The notes under the pieces were generated by a model. The model was not told the DNA's origin. It saw only the letters and a program-made list of their open reading frames with translations, and did not search any database. A DNA stretch of 64,000 nt, from the NCBI RefSeq assembly GCF_000014005.1, contig NC_008009.1:620001-684000 (forward strand), given 5' to 3'. Shown here piece after piece: positions 36,301 through 45,150 of the stretch. The stretch comes from Candidatus Koribacter versatilis Ellin345. GTDB lineage: Bacteria; Acidobacteriota; Terriglobia; Terriglobales; Acidobacteriaceae. The first letter of the stretch is position 1, and each line of letters opens with the position of its first letter. Made by a program: the position numbers and the translations under genes.

Positions 36301-36871
36301 CAGGCTGGTCGTTCTGTCCCGGTCCTGGTGAGTTCGGAAACCAGTTCGCAGTGCCATTCCCGGCGAGAGAAGCATCGCCGAACACGCCTGGCGCCAGTCG
36401 CAGGAGCGAATACGGATCGCGTCCATAGGTTGGCAGCCGGTCTACCTGCTTCGTGGTAATGGTTCCATCCACGTTCGCCGATTCTGTTTCCAGACCCGCT
36501 GCTTCCGTGCTCACGTCCACCGATTGCTGCGTGGCCGCGGGAGACACCGTGATGTTGAGGCCGCGCACCTTCTCGGCCTGTACGTCCACGTTCTTCGTTT
36601 CAGATTTTCCGAAAGAGCTTGCTTCCACGCTCACCGTGTACATGCCCGGCGGCATTGCGGTCACACGATAAAAGCCAGATCCCGAGGTGACCGTGTTCCT
36701 CGAAACCGATGTGGCCTGGTCAGTAATCGTGACATTAGCGCCCGGGACGACTGCACCCGACTTGTCGGTGACAGTCCCTTCCAGGCTCGCGCCGTACTGT
36801 GCATACGCTGTTCCCAACAGCAGGCACAATACGGACAGGAATAGGGTGATTTCTGTGAAACGGCGAGACAT
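33386..36871 (-). CDS. TonB-dependent receptor, Oar-like
   Basis: 1161 aa with a signal peptide (LFLSVLCLLLGTAYAQ) and GGAGG before the ATG. Residues about 28-115 form a carboxypeptidase-regulatory-like/Cna-B domain (LEGTVTDKSGAVVPGANVTI). A plug-like region follows (NNFMIDGTSVN; ITVVSSTYSAEDGRNSGAQV), then a long 22-strand-type barrel ending in the aromatic-terminal VIDFQVRFTF. Such receptors import large substrates, commonly oligosaccharides, in Acidobacteriota. It is divergent from LacI and is followed by the GH144-like enzyme, so the probable cargo is a beta-glucan oligomer. Confidence 0.93.
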   Translation of the reverse strand: MSRRFTEITLFLSVLCLLLGTAYAQYGASLEGTVTDKSGAVVPGANVTITDQATSVSRNTVTSGSGFYRVTAMPPGMYTVSVEASSFGKSETKNVDVQAEKVRGLNITVSPAATQQSVDVSTEAAGLETESANVDGTITTKQVDRLPTYGRDPYSLLRLAPGVFGDASLAGNGTANWFPNSPGPGQNDQPGIFQNENFVQATANGQRASGNNFMIDGTSVNSLTWGGAAIITPNQESIQEITVVSSTYSAEDGRNSGAQVKVVSKSGTNNFHGSGFFKYDEPGLNAQNQWGGPTPGTPTEKVNVKARDFGGSIGGPIVKNKLFFFFSYEGGRYSNTNYSTQWVETPEFDQLLAATYPNSLIGQAVTLPGNAPRILNVIPQTDCSAVLGQGYTAPGCHVINGRLDVGSPIGTYGDYAPVFTAGSLGSGFDGVPDLEEAFIALPGTSKGNQYNLRVDYNLGSKDLLAFSGYMVPRNDVVATNSGRPNEDLTFEPRNKYGAILWNHTFSATLLNEFRVNATRFFTNQYDTNKNAYWGIPYLQIEQIPNNRINYGATQGTNAPLMAAQNQFEFRDNLSKNMGRHAFKMGGSFAMNQDNNDYEFGSQRPIFVYHELWNFFNGAPIYEGIDADPRSGQPTDVHKYFRQNDWALYFQDDWKITPKLTLNIGIRYEYFAPLTEKYGRLSNLYLGAAGPDALTTATVKTTDQLYPPDRNNFAPRLGFAWSPFSDAKTVIRGGVGVSYNRITDTMTGISRVNPPYLFRYGICCGTETGAFGTPYVGGQIDPNVVGTNYQSMYNYGPNPVLTNNFDPTTGLPITGSVEVWGAPQNMATPYIWNYSLDVQQELPWNMVLDIGYAGSETRKLLRIVNLDYIYSNAGSDTASHANPVYFPSTSANGNYSALLVNLNRRFSNGLQFIGKYRFSKSMDTVSGEGAGFETNQFWPLNQTWDYGPSDFDSTHNILFTALWDLPIYRNRHDWVGTLLGGWHVDGTYQYHSGFPWSPVQSNDCPTIPLIGSAPCPALVTAQYMNGKSGLANDDFLHGGIFPNALVTVTCPGGATATINQYFQPADCSQPPAGPPFIHRNSFRGPNYSTVDLAIGKTARLPWFGGESSQIDFRANLYNAFNRLNFEPFGYSSSATSINSNTFGQPQAALAGRVIDFQVRFTF

Positions 36872-36964
36872 GCGACCTCCGAGAAATTCAACTCAATTTC
36901 CGGCTTCGGTCCTTGACTGCGACTCTCTTTCCGCCGGGTTGAAGGGACACAATTAAACCGAAAC

Positions 36965-36976
36965 CTAATCGATTTA
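36965..36976. promoter_or_regulatory. Candidate LacI-type operator between TonB receptor and lacI genes
   Basis: CTAATCGATTTA contains the same AATCGATT palindrome (36967-36974) as the site before the GH3 gene. It is 93 bp from the receptor start and 113 bp from the LacI-family start, a suitable position to control both. Confidence 0.55.
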
Positions 36977-37087
36977 ATGGACGGCGCGAGGATACCACGT
37001 CCAGAGTGGCTATGAACCGCAAAAAGTTGTGTCAGTTTCCCGAACTCGTCCTTGCCCTTGCCCTTTTGTCTATGCGACACTTCGCCC

Positions 37088-38173
37088 ATGCCTCGGCGTA
37101 AAACGATGCCCCCTCCGCGGACATCGTCGGACCATAAAAAACCGATCAGTCTGAAGCGTCTCGCCGAGCATCTCGGGCTCTCTTCTGCCACTGTTTCCAT
37201 CGTCATTAACCGCAAGCCCCTCTCCGACATGATCCCGGAAGAAACCAAGACCCGGATATGGGAAGCGGCGAGCCGTTTCAACTATCGGCCCAACATCATC
37301 GCTCGCTCTTTGCGCCAGCAGCGGACCTACTCCATCGGGGTTTTGCTGCCGGAGTTTAGCGACGGTTATTCCGCTTTGGTGCTAAGCGGCATTGAAGACT
37401 ACCTTTTAGGGAAGGGGTATGCATGGCTGGCGGCAAGCCATCGTCACAAAGATGAATTGATCCGCGAATACCCGCACCTGCTTTACACCCGCGCGGTCGA
37501 GGGTTTGATAACCATCGACACCCCCTATGACGAGCATCTGCCGTTCCCCGTCGTGTCTGTTTCCGGACACCAGACCATCGAGGGCGTGACCAATATCGTG
37601 CTCAACCACGATCGCTCCGCGGAGCTTGCAATCGGTCATCTCCACGAGCTCGGCCATCGACGCATCGCCTTCATCAAAGGACAATCCTTCAGCTCCGATA
37701 CCCAGGTCCGCTGGGATTCGATCCGCAAGGCTTGCCGGAGCTTCGGCATTACCGTTGACCCGCAACTCGTGGCACAGCTCGAAGGTGTGTCTCCTTCGCC
37801 GGAGCCGGGATACCAAGCCGCGAAACGCATCCTCGCCAACAAAGTCGACTTCACCGCGCTGTTCAGTTTTAACGACGTCTCCGCCATCGGCGCCATCCGC
37901 GCATTGCAGGAAGCCGACCTCCATGTTCCAGAAAGCGTATCCGTTGTCGGCTTCGACGACATCGCCGTCGCGGCCTACCACATCCCGGCATTGACCACCA
38001 TCCGCCAGCCACTGGGTCACATGGGTTCACTCGCCGCCGAAACGCTGGTCGAGCGCATCGCTGCGCGCGGGAACGAAGGACCAGCACTGCTCGAGGTCGA
38101 ACCCGAACTCGTCGTACGCGAATCGACCGCACCTCTTTCTACCGCCAAGGCCGTCCCTTCAGGCAAGGGATGA
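37088..38173 (+). CDS. LacI family transcriptional regulator
   Basis: 361 aa from ATG at 37088. The helix-turn-helix is at about residues 20-40 (SLKRLAEHLGLSSATVSIVI) with the hinge helix IIARSLR. A periplasmic-binding-protein-like effector domain follows (IGVLLPEFSDGYSALV; LGHRRIAFIKG; VSVVGFDDIAVAAY). It is divergent from the TonB receptor and overlaps the MFS gene by 4 bp. It probably represses the locus until a sugar is bound, acting at the AATCGATT sites. Confidence 0.94.
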   Translation: MPRRKTMPPPRTSSDHKKPISLKRLAEHLGLSSATVSIVINRKPLSDMIPEETKTRIWEAASRFNYRPNIIARSLRQQRTYSIGVLLPEFSDGYSALVLSGIEDYLLGKGYAWLAASHRHKDELIREYPHLLYTRAVEGLITIDTPYDEHLPFPVVSVSGHQTIEGVTNIVLNHDRSAELAIGHLHELGHRRIAFIKGQSFSSDTQVRWDSIRKACRSFGITVDPQLVAQLEGVSPSPEPGYQAAKRILANKVDFTALFSFNDVSAIGAIRALQEADLHVPESVSVVGFDDIAVAAYHIPALTTIRQPLGHMGSLAAETLVERIAARGNEGPALLEVEPELVVRESTAPLSTAKAVPSGKG

Positions 38174-39345
38174 AACGCTTTCTCATCACCATCCACGCCA
38201 TCTATGTGCTGGTTGGGATCGCCAACACCATGCTCGGTCCTCTGTTGCCGCTGCTTGCGGCACGCTGGCAGCTGAGCGACCGCCAATCGGGAATGTTCTT
38301 CCTCGTGCAGTTCGTCGGAGGTTTCGCCGGGGCAATCTGCTCCACGAATCTGGCGAAGCGCTTCCCACTGCACTCCATCGCCAGCGCTGGTCTTTTTCTC
38401 ACTGCCATCGGATTCGCCGGCCTTGCCGCTCCCGCGCAGTTGGTAGCCTACGTCAGCATCTTCGCGAACGGATTCGGATTGGGCTTGGTTTCCCCGACTC
38501 TCACCGCCGCGGTCAGCGAAGCTGTCCCGCAACACCGCGCCGCCGTGCTCAATCTATTGAATTTTGTTTGGGCATTGGGCGCGATCACCGCACCGAACCT
38601 TGTCCTCATCGCCTTGCGTCAGAGCGGATTCTCGGTTCCCGGGATGTTGCGCGGGTTCGGCCTGGTGCTCGCGATCACCGCGTTACTCGTGCCACGAGTC
38701 ATCACCACGCGGCCCGCTGAAGAAGCCGTCGCCGCCGAACTGCCGTCAAGCACGTGGCGGCTCATCGTCGCCTGTGGTGTCTTGATCTTCGTCTACGTCG
38801 GCATCGAAAATGGCGTCGCCGGATGGCTCCCAACCTTCGCCACGCGCGTCCATCGCTTCACCGTCGAACGCTCCGCGCTACTTCAGGACACCTTCTGGAC
38901 CACATTCCTCATCGGACGCTTCTGCGCTCCCGCCGTACTACGCGTCGTCGCCGAAAGAATGCTGCTCACGCTTTCCGTTTGTCTCGCGGCCATCGGCACC
39001 GCCCTGTTGCTCACAACGAACTCGCCCCAGATCCTATTTGTTGCGGTAATGGCAATCGGTGTCGGCTGCGCACCTGTTTTCCCAACTGCGATCGCGCTCC
39101 TCTCCCATCGCCTCTCCGGACAATCCGGCACCAAGCTTGGATATATGTTCGCTTCTGCCGGACTCGGCGCCGCATTCTTCCCCTACTGCATCGGCGCTCT
39201 TTCTTCCGCAACCAACAGCCTGCGCATTGGGATGTGCTTGTTGCTGTTCTATGAATGCGCTCTCTTGATGGCCCACTTCACCATGTCCTACTTCGCGGCA
39301 CGCACCACGTCGTCGGCCATTCAGATTCGCACCCAAGGCGCGTAG
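38170..39345 (+). CDS. MFS transporter, probable sugar permease
   Basis: 391 aa with twelve hydrophobic spans. The loop after helix 2 is poorly conserved (STNLAKRFPLH). It resembles the FucP/GluP-like group of sugar:proton symporters in overall length. It starts inside the end of the LacI gene (ATGA overlap) and so belongs to its operon. It would import glucose or the disaccharide released by the secreted enzymes; the substrate is inferred. Confidence 0.88.
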   Translation: MKRFLITIHAIYVLVGIANTMLGPLLPLLAARWQLSDRQSGMFFLVQFVGGFAGAICSTNLAKRFPLHSIASAGLFLTAIGFAGLAAPAQLVAYVSIFANGFGLGLVSPTLTAAVSEAVPQHRAAVLNLLNFVWALGAITAPNLVLIALRQSGFSVPGMLRGFGLVLAITALLVPRVITTRPAEEAVAAELPSSTWRLIVACGVLIFVYVGIENGVAGWLPTFATRVHRFTVERSALLQDTFWTTFLIGRFCAPAVLRVVAERMLLTLSVCLAAIGTALLLTTNSPQILFVAVMAIGVGCAPVFPTAIALLSHRLSGQSGTKLGYMFASAGLGAAFFPYCIGALSSATNSLRIGMCLLLFYECALLMAHFTMSYFAARTTSSAIQIRTQGA

Positions 39346-39451
39346 CTCGAACTAACCCGGAAGTCCATGACCCAATGAGGAGCCTCGCGTGACTCTCGCG
39401 CTTTGACTTCCAGAGTCACACACACAATCATCGTCAGCGGAGATTCTCCGC

Positions 39452-40660
39452 ATGTTGCGAAAGTCATTAACCGTTATCGCCGTCTGTCTTCTTCCTCTCT
39501 CTGCATCCCTTGCGCAGACCACGCCACCCTCCTGTCACTCAGCAGCCGCCGGACAAAACGGTAGCCTCGCCGGCTACGTGCCCTTTGGTCCGAGCAGTCC
39601 TTGGAACCAGGACGTCTCTAAGGCGACGGTGGATCCCAACTCATCGGCGATTATCGGTTACGTTGGGACGACGAAGCCTCTCCATCCGGACTTCGGCGCT
39701 GGCCTCTATCAAGGCTCAACCATGGGCATCCCATACATCGTCGTGACCTCCGCGACGCCGAATGCCACCATCCATTTCACGGATTCACCCGGCGAAAGCG
39801 ACCCGTCGCCGATGCCGGTTCCGAAAACTGCACCGATTGAGGGTTATCCCGCGCCAGGCAGCGGCGATCGCCACGTGCTCGTACTCAACACCACGACTTG
39901 CTGGCTCTACGAGCTTTACTCCGCCTATCCCAACACCGATGGAAGTTGGAACGCCGGGTCCGCCGCAATCTTCGATCTGAGCACTACTGCTTATCGTCCC
40001 TGGGGATGGACGTCCGCCGATGCTGCTGGCCTTCCTATCTTCGCCGGCCTCGTCCGCTACGACGAAATCGTGAACGGCCACATTGATCACGCATTGCGAT
40101 TCACGCTGCATAACAGCAAGCAGGCGATGATCTCGCCCGCGCGTCACTGGGCTGCGAATTCGTCGGACACCCTCGCCGCGCCCATGGGCCTGCGTTTCCG
40201 TCTCAAAGCCAGCGTGGACATTTCGAAGTACTCCAAGACCAACCAGATCATCCTCACCGCGCTGAAGAAGTACGGCATGATCATGGCCGACAACGGCACG
40301 AGCATGTACCTGAGCGGCACACCCGACGATCGCTGGAGCAATGACGATCTGCACAACCTCACCCAACTCACCGCTAACGATTTCGAAGTCATCAAGCCAA
40401 CTGCGGTTTACACGACCCTTCCAACCGGCGCATCGCCGGTCATCACCAGTTTCACCGCGTCGGCTTACAGCATCACCGCCGGAACCAAAGTGACATTGAG
40501 TTGGGCTGCGACCGGCGCCACCTACTACAGCGTCGCGCCACTGGGCATGCAGCGCGGCACGTGGATGACCGTCGCTCCTACGAAGACCACCACCTATACG
40601 CTCTACGCGACCGGTTCGTATGGAAGGACGCAGGCGACTTTGACAATCACCGTTCACTAG
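39452..40660 (+). CDS. Secreted protein of unknown function with C-terminal Ig-like domain
   Basis: 402 aa. The signal peptide ends SASLAQT at about residue 22. The middle 300 residues show no domain I can name; NQDVSKA, HVLVLNTTTCWLYELY and RWSNDDLHNL are distinctive. The C-terminal 75 residues look like a bacterial Ig-like fold (YSITAGTKVTLSWAATGATY ... TTTYTLYATGSYGRTQATL). It is the last gene before a bidirectional terminator. The N-terminal part probably forms a catalytic or binding domain. Confidence 0.75.
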   Translation: MLRKSLTVIAVCLLPLSASLAQTTPPSCHSAAAGQNGSLAGYVPFGPSSPWNQDVSKATVDPNSSAIIGYVGTTKPLHPDFGAGLYQGSTMGIPYIVVTSATPNATIHFTDSPGESDPSPMPVPKTAPIEGYPAPGSGDRHVLVLNTTTCWLYELYSAYPNTDGSWNAGSAAIFDLSTTAYRPWGWTSADAAGLPIFAGLVRYDEIVNGHIDHALRFTLHNSKQAMISPARHWAANSSDTLAAPMGLRFRLKASVDISKYSKTNQIILTALKKYGMIMADNGTSMYLSGTPDDRWSNDDLHNLTQLTANDFEVIKPTAVYTTLPTGASPVITSFTASAYSITAGTKVTLSWAATGATYYSVAPLGMQRGTWMTVAPTKTTTYTLYATGSYGRTQATLTITVH

Positions 40661-40676
40661 CAATTTCACTCAAACA

Positions 40677-40702
40677 GAAATGGCGGCTGAAGCCGCCATT
40701 TC
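40677..40702. terminator. Bidirectional terminator
   Basis: 11-bp stem GAAATGGCGGC/GCCGCCATTTC around a TGAA loop, 16 bp after the secreted Ig-like gene. TTTC follows on either strand, so it can also serve the minus-strand repeat protein ending at 40752. A sister hairpin with the same GGCGGC/GCCGCC core lies at 43063-43082. Confidence 0.75.
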
Positions 40703-40751
40703 TTACAACTAAGTTCGTTCTACAGCCCGGCAGATCAGCAGCTAGCGCTCG

Positions 40752-42884
40752 TTACTTGGTTGCGAACGCTTCGCCCCGATTCGGCTTCGCGTTGTCACGC
40801 ATTCGCTTCATCGTTCCGGGACGCCGGGCCCATTCCGTCTGCTTCTCCGGTGGCGCCCCGTACAACTCAGGAGAGATGTAGTATCCGCGCTCGCCTTCGG
40901 GTTTCTGCTCCTCCACTTGCAGTGGATGCGCCTGCGCGTAAGCATCCTTACGCACGCCGGTGACCTGCCATGAAACTTCCTTCCCGGGCAAGCCGCCAGC
41001 GATCTTAAAGCGGTTTCCTAAAACCTTTGTAGCAATGTACGGCGTAAACGAGGCGCCGATCGGAGTGAGTTGGTAACGGAAGTTGCCGTTTTCCGCTTCA
41101 AACCAATCGGGCAGTTGCACGATTGCTTCGCCATTGGCGTCGAACGCGGCGACGCCGTCGTAGATGTTCTTCATCTCCGAGGACTGCACCGAGGCGTGGG
41201 AGAGGTACTTATTTGCGGGATCGAGTGGATGGTCGATCTGGAATCTCTGCGCACCGTTGGTAAACGTGCCGTTCACCGTAACATTGCCGAGGAAGAGCCC
41301 CGCAAGACCGTCTCCAGCGGCTCCGTGGCCGGGAATGGCGACAATCCCATGCCCGCCATAGTGGTTCGTACTGGCGCCGCCCGTCGTAAACATTCCGTCT
41401 CCGCCGAGCCCGTTGGTCGAGGCGCCGCCGGTGGAATACACGCCGACTTCGCTCTCAAAGTCGGTTGGATCCACCCCGCCATAGGTATTCAAACCGGGCA
41501 CCCGTGCGGTCGGGGCGATGGTAAGACTGCCGCCAGAACCGACCGACATTTCCTCCTTGTTGCCCTCTCGAATATGCAGAATGCCTCCCGTGGGACGGTT
41601 CAGGAAGACATCGCTGTTCTGCTGGAGCAGTGTGTAGCTAAAGCAGCCATCGAGCGCATCGAAGCTGATGCCGGCGGACGGAGCCCCGCACCCCACGTTA
41701 CCGATGATTGCTGGAGCTCCGTTGCCGCTGAACGTGCCGCTGCCGAGCGCATTCACCGAGAAGACCTCTGTGTTGCTCCCTCCCGAGCGCCCGCTAATCA
41801 ATTTGCCGGCGCTGTTCGAATTGCCCAGCACTGCTGCCGTGCCGTTCGCACTCGCAGCCGTGGCTTGTATCCCAATGGTGGTTCCCGAAGCCGCAAGTTC
41901 GTTGGCCAGTAACGCAATGCCGCTCGTCGACGATGAGTTCGCGCGAACTCCTATGCCATTGCCGGTGGTCGCCGTGTTCTGACCGAATACGCCGTAACCA
42001 TCCGGCGATTGCGTAATGCCTTTCACGCCGGTCGCCGTCCCCGTCGGCGTGTTCGCGGTGCCGTACACCGCGATACCGCCATTCGAAAGCGATGTTCCGC
42101 GCACACCCACCGCCGTACCCGTCGTCGCATTGTTTGCGCCGAAGACGCCATAACCCGAAGTCGAAGTGGTGGCGCCGTACAAACCATAACCAGCGGTGGA
42201 TGTCGCCGTGCTGAATCCGTAGATCGCGGTCCCGCTGCTCTTGCCGTAGATCGCATAGCCGCTCGCCGCAGCGGAGGAAACTCCAGCTCCGGTACCAATC
42301 TGCGTCACGCCGACGATCTGATCCGTCGTCGTTCCACTGAAGTTCGTCGGTCCGCTGCCGACAGCATTTCGCGTCCCGGGAGATTTCTTCACAGTCGTGT
42401 CGCTAGAAGACGGCGCCCCTTGCTGTTGCATCGCGCTGAGCTTTTCGGTGGTCACGAATTCCGATAGCGAATGTCCAGCCAGCGTCTCGGCCTCGGCGGC
42501 CTTGAGTGCATACGGAACACTGACCAGCAGGACGCGTGGCATCTCCGGTTGGCCTTCGACACGAATACTCAGCCACTGCGCTTCGCCGGAAGAGAAGAGC
42601 TCCAGCGGGATTCCGTCCGTTTTCGTTGCGCCGAGCAACACGGAGTACTTGCCGTCCGCGTCGAGCTTCACGTTCTGCGTTTCGATCCACAGGGGTTTGC
42701 TGTCTTCCTGTGCCTTGTGAAGCGAAAAGGTAATGCCAACCGTTCCGCTTGCGGCTTTCACTTGGCCGGTGAAGCGGATCAGGTGCGGAACTACCGGTTG
42801 GGCTGACGAAGCTTGCATCGTCTCCTGCGCAAACGCGACACAGCACAACAGCACAGCGAGACACACGACTTGCAGAGTTCTCAC
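40752..42884 (-). CDS. Large secreted repeat protein
   Basis: 710 aa from a GTG at 42884, with AGGAG 6 bases upstream and an immediate signal peptide (LQVVCLAVLLCCVAFAQE). An N-terminal beta-rich domain (about residues 25-140) is followed by a long run of degenerate repeats of about 20-25 residues (about 190-430). Typical units contain GYGVFG, IAVYGT, GVRGTS and GIGVRANS, an Ala/Gly/Thr/Ser-rich beta-helix-like pattern. The C-terminus ends in a globular part (YQLTPIGASFTPYI; FKIAGGLPGKEVSWQVTGVR). The overall shape recalls trimeric surface or tail-spike-like stalk proteins with a C-terminal chaperone-like domain; function unknown. Confidence 0.8.
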   Translation of the reverse strand: MRTLQVVCLAVLLCCVAFAQETMQASSAQPVVPHLIRFTGQVKAASGTVGITFSLHKAQEDSKPLWIETQNVKLDADGKYSVLLGATKTDGIPLELFSSGEAQWLSIRVEGQPEMPRVLLVSVPYALKAAEAETLAGHSLSEFVTTEKLSAMQQQGAPSSSDTTVKKSPGTRNAVGSGPTNFSGTTTDQIVGVTQIGTGAGVSSAAASGYAIYGKSSGTAIYGFSTATSTAGYGLYGATTSTSGYGVFGANNATTGTAVGVRGTSLSNGGIAVYGTANTPTGTATGVKGITQSPDGYGVFGQNTATTGNGIGVRANSSSTSGIALLANELAASGTTIGIQATAASANGTAAVLGNSNSAGKLISGRSGGSNTEVFSVNALGSGTFSGNGAPAIIGNVGCGAPSAGISFDALDGCFSYTLLQQNSDVFLNRPTGGILHIREGNKEEMSVGSGGSLTIAPTARVPGLNTYGGVDPTDFESEVGVYSTGGASTNGLGGDGMFTTGGASTNHYGGHGIVAIPGHGAAGDGLAGLFLGNVTVNGTFTNGAQRFQIDHPLDPANKYLSHASVQSSEMKNIYDGVAAFDANGEAIVQLPDWFEAENGNFRYQLTPIGASFTPYIATKVLGNRFKIAGGLPGKEVSWQVTGVRKDAYAQAHPLQVEEQKPEGERGYYISPELYGAPPEKQTEWARRPGTMKRMRDNAKPNRGEAFATK

Positions 42885-43062
42885 GCTTTGCTCCTGGTTA
42901 TTTTTTTCTGTAACGAACGGCCCGGCATTGCGGGTTCGGCCTGACGTCTGGAAGACACGTAATGGGAGAGATTGGGAACGCAGTCTACTGAATTTCAATA
43001 TGGAAAGGCAAAAAGCAAATACAGCACCTTCGTGTATGTTTGAGCTTAGCGTGCAAAGGAAA

Positions 43063-43082
43063 ATGGCGGCCGAAGCCGCCAT
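43063..43082 (-). terminator. Terminator after PEP carboxykinase
   Basis: 8-bp stem ATGGCGGC/GCCGCCAT. On the minus strand the loop is the stable tetraloop TTCG and TTTCCTTT follows. It lies 22 bp past the pckG stop. Confidence 0.8.
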
Positions 43083-43103
43083 CCCTTCAAATTCATTTTG
43101 TTT

Positions 43104-44945
43104 CTACAATCGGCAGATCAGCAATTCGCGCTCGTACACCATCTCCGAAGGCAGGTGGTCATGCAACTCGATGAATAACTCTTCGTGCCCAATGACCTCC
43201 TTCTTCCAGTCTTCGCGCTCCACGCGTTCGAGCTCTTCGAACTGCTCGCGCGGGAACTCCATGCCTTTCCAGTGAATGTCGTCATACACCGGGATCCAGC
43301 CGATCGGCGTTTCCTTGCCGAAGCCGCGGCCGTGCACGCGGTCCACAATCCACTTCAACACGCGCATGTTCTCGCCGTAGCCGGGCCACAGAAACTTGCC
43401 ATCTGCGCCTTTGCGGAACCAGTTCACGTGGAAGATGCGGGGCGTTACCGACAGATTGCGCTGCATCTTCAGCCAATGACGGAAGTAGTCGCCCATGTGA
43501 TAGCCGCAGAACGGCAGCATCGCCATCGGATCGCGGCGAACTTTGCCGATCGTGCCCGCAGCAGCTGCGGTCATCTCTGAGCCCATGGTCGCGCCGGCAT
43601 ACACGCCCGCGCTCCAATTGAAGGCCTGATACACCAGCGGCATCGTCGTTGCGCGGCGTCCACCAAAAATGAACGCGCTGATCGGTACGCCCTCGGGATC
43701 TTCCCAGTGCGGGTCAATCGTGGGACACTGCCGTGCCGGCGCCGTAAACCGCGCATTCGGATGCGCTGCCTTTGCGCCCGTTTCTTTTCCGATCTGCGGC
43801 GTCCACTTCCTGCCCTGCCAATCGGTGCACTCCGCTGGCGGCTCGTCGGTCATGCCTTCCCACCACACCCCACCCTCGGGAGTGAGTGCAACGTTGGTGA
43901 AGATGGTGTTCTTCGCCAGCGACGCCATTGCGTTCGGGTTTGTCTTCATTGATGTCCCCGGCGCCACGCCGAAGAATCCTGCTTCCGGATTGATCGCCCT
44001 CAACTTCCCGTTCGCGTCCGGCTTGATCCAGGCGATATCGTCGCCGACCGTCCACACTTTCCAGCCTTCGAAGCCCTTCGGCGGAATCAGCATGGCGAAG
44101 TTCGTCTTGCCGCACGCGCTCGGGAATGCCGCCGCGACGTAGGTCTTCTCACCCTCTGGCGATTCCACGCCGACGATCAGCATGTGTTCCGCCATCCAGC
44201 CTTCATCGCGCGCCATGGTGGAAGCAATGCGCAGCGCAAAGCACTTCTTGCCCAGCAGCGCGTTGCCACCGTAACCGGAACCGTACGACCAGATCTCGCG
44301 AGCTTCGGGGAAATGCACAATGTATTTCTCTTTGTTGCACGGCCACGGAACGTCTTTCTGCCCAGGAGCCAGCGGCATGCCCACGCTGTGCAGGCAGGGC
44401 ACCACGCGCTTCGTGTCTTTATCAATTTCTTTGAAGACTTTGATCCCGATGCGCGCCATGATGCGCATGTTCACCACAACGTAGGGCGAATCCGTAAGCT
44501 GAACCCCGATCTGCGCCATCGGCGAATCAATCGGCCCCATGCTGAACGGGAGCACATACATCGTGCGTCCCTTCATGCAGCCCGCAAACAACCCGCGCAG
44601 CTTTTTGCGCATTTCGTACGGATTTTCCCAGTTGTTCGTCGGACCCGCCGCGTCCTTCGACAGCGAGCAGATAAACGTGCGGTCTTCAACGCGCGCGACA
44701 TCGCTCGCATCCGAACGGGCGTAATAGCAATTAGGCCAAAGTTTTTCGTTGAGCTTTATAAAGGTGCCGTTCTGCACCAGGTCGGCGCAGAGCTTTTCGT
44801 TCTCTTCGTCGGAACCATCTACCCAGTGAATGTGGTCCGGGGTGGTCAGTTCCGCCATCTTTTCCACCCACCGCAGCAGGTGTTTGTTTTTTGCCAACGG
44901 CACGTCGTGCCGTGTCTTCGGTTCGCTAACAATAGAATGTGCCAT
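43104..44945 (-). CDS. pckG: Phosphoenolpyruvate carboxykinase (GTP)
   Basis: 613 aa, the usual length of the GTP-dependent form. The P-loop-like [10 protein letters not shown] with the reactive Cys is at about residues 274-283. Other signatures are [18 protein letters not shown] and [13 protein letters not shown]. It converts oxaloacetate plus GTP to PEP, CO2 and GDP at the start of gluconeogenesis. GAGGTG precedes the ATG at 44945. No operon partner. Confidence 0.97.
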   Translation of the reverse strand: MAHSIVSEPKTRHDVPLAKNKHLLRWVEKMAELTTPDHIHWVDGSDEENEKLCADLVQNGTFIKLNEKLWPNCYYARSDASDVARVEDRTFICSLSKDAAGPTNNWENPYEMRKKLRGLFAGCMKGRTMYVLPFSMGPIDSPMAQIGVQLTDSPYVVVNMRIMARIGIKVFKEIDKDTKRVVPCLHSVGMPLAPGQKDVPWPCNKEKYIVHFPEAREIWSYGSGYGGNALLGKKCFALRIASTMARDEGWMAEHMLIVGVESPEGEKTYVAAAFPSACGKTNFAMLIPPKGFEGWKVWTVGDDIAWIKPDANGKLRAINPEAGFFGVAPGTSMKTNPNAMASLAKNTIFTNVALTPEGGVWWEGMTDEPPAECTDWQGRKWTPQIGKETGAKAAHPNARFTAPARQCPTIDPHWEDPEGVPISAFIFGGRRATTMPLVYQAFNWSAGVYAGATMGSEMTAAAAGTIGKVRRDPMAMLPFCGYHMGDYFRHWLKMQRNLSVTPRIFHVNWFRKGADGKFLWPGYGENMRVLKWIVDRVHGRGFGKETPIGWIPVYDDIHWKGMEFPREQFEELERVEREDWKKEVIGHEELFIELHDHLPSEMVYERELLICRL

Positions 44946-45150
44946 TTTTCACCTCGCGCGCACCAGACGCGCTTTATTCTCCGCCAGTTCGGCTGACGGG
45001 CTGGTTTAGCAGGCTGTAATTTTATTGCAATTGCGAGAGGCGCGGTGTGCGCCCGCTCACAAAATGTGCCTTTTCGGAATTAATGCCCTAAGTGATAGAT
45101 GCTGCAAAGGATAGCTGGGATTCGGGGCACACGCGTGGCGAGGAAGGACG

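Noticed and set aside
39389-39419. GTGACTCT/AGAGTCAC inverted repeat before the secreted Ig-like gene
   Set aside because: Eight-base arms with a 15-base loop and no second copy; could be chance or an operator, not supportable alone.
41700-42300. Regularly repeated DNA that could suggest a CRISPR-like array
   Set aside because: Units are degenerate, in frame and encode the Gly-rich repeats of the secreted protein; no constant repeats with unique spacers.
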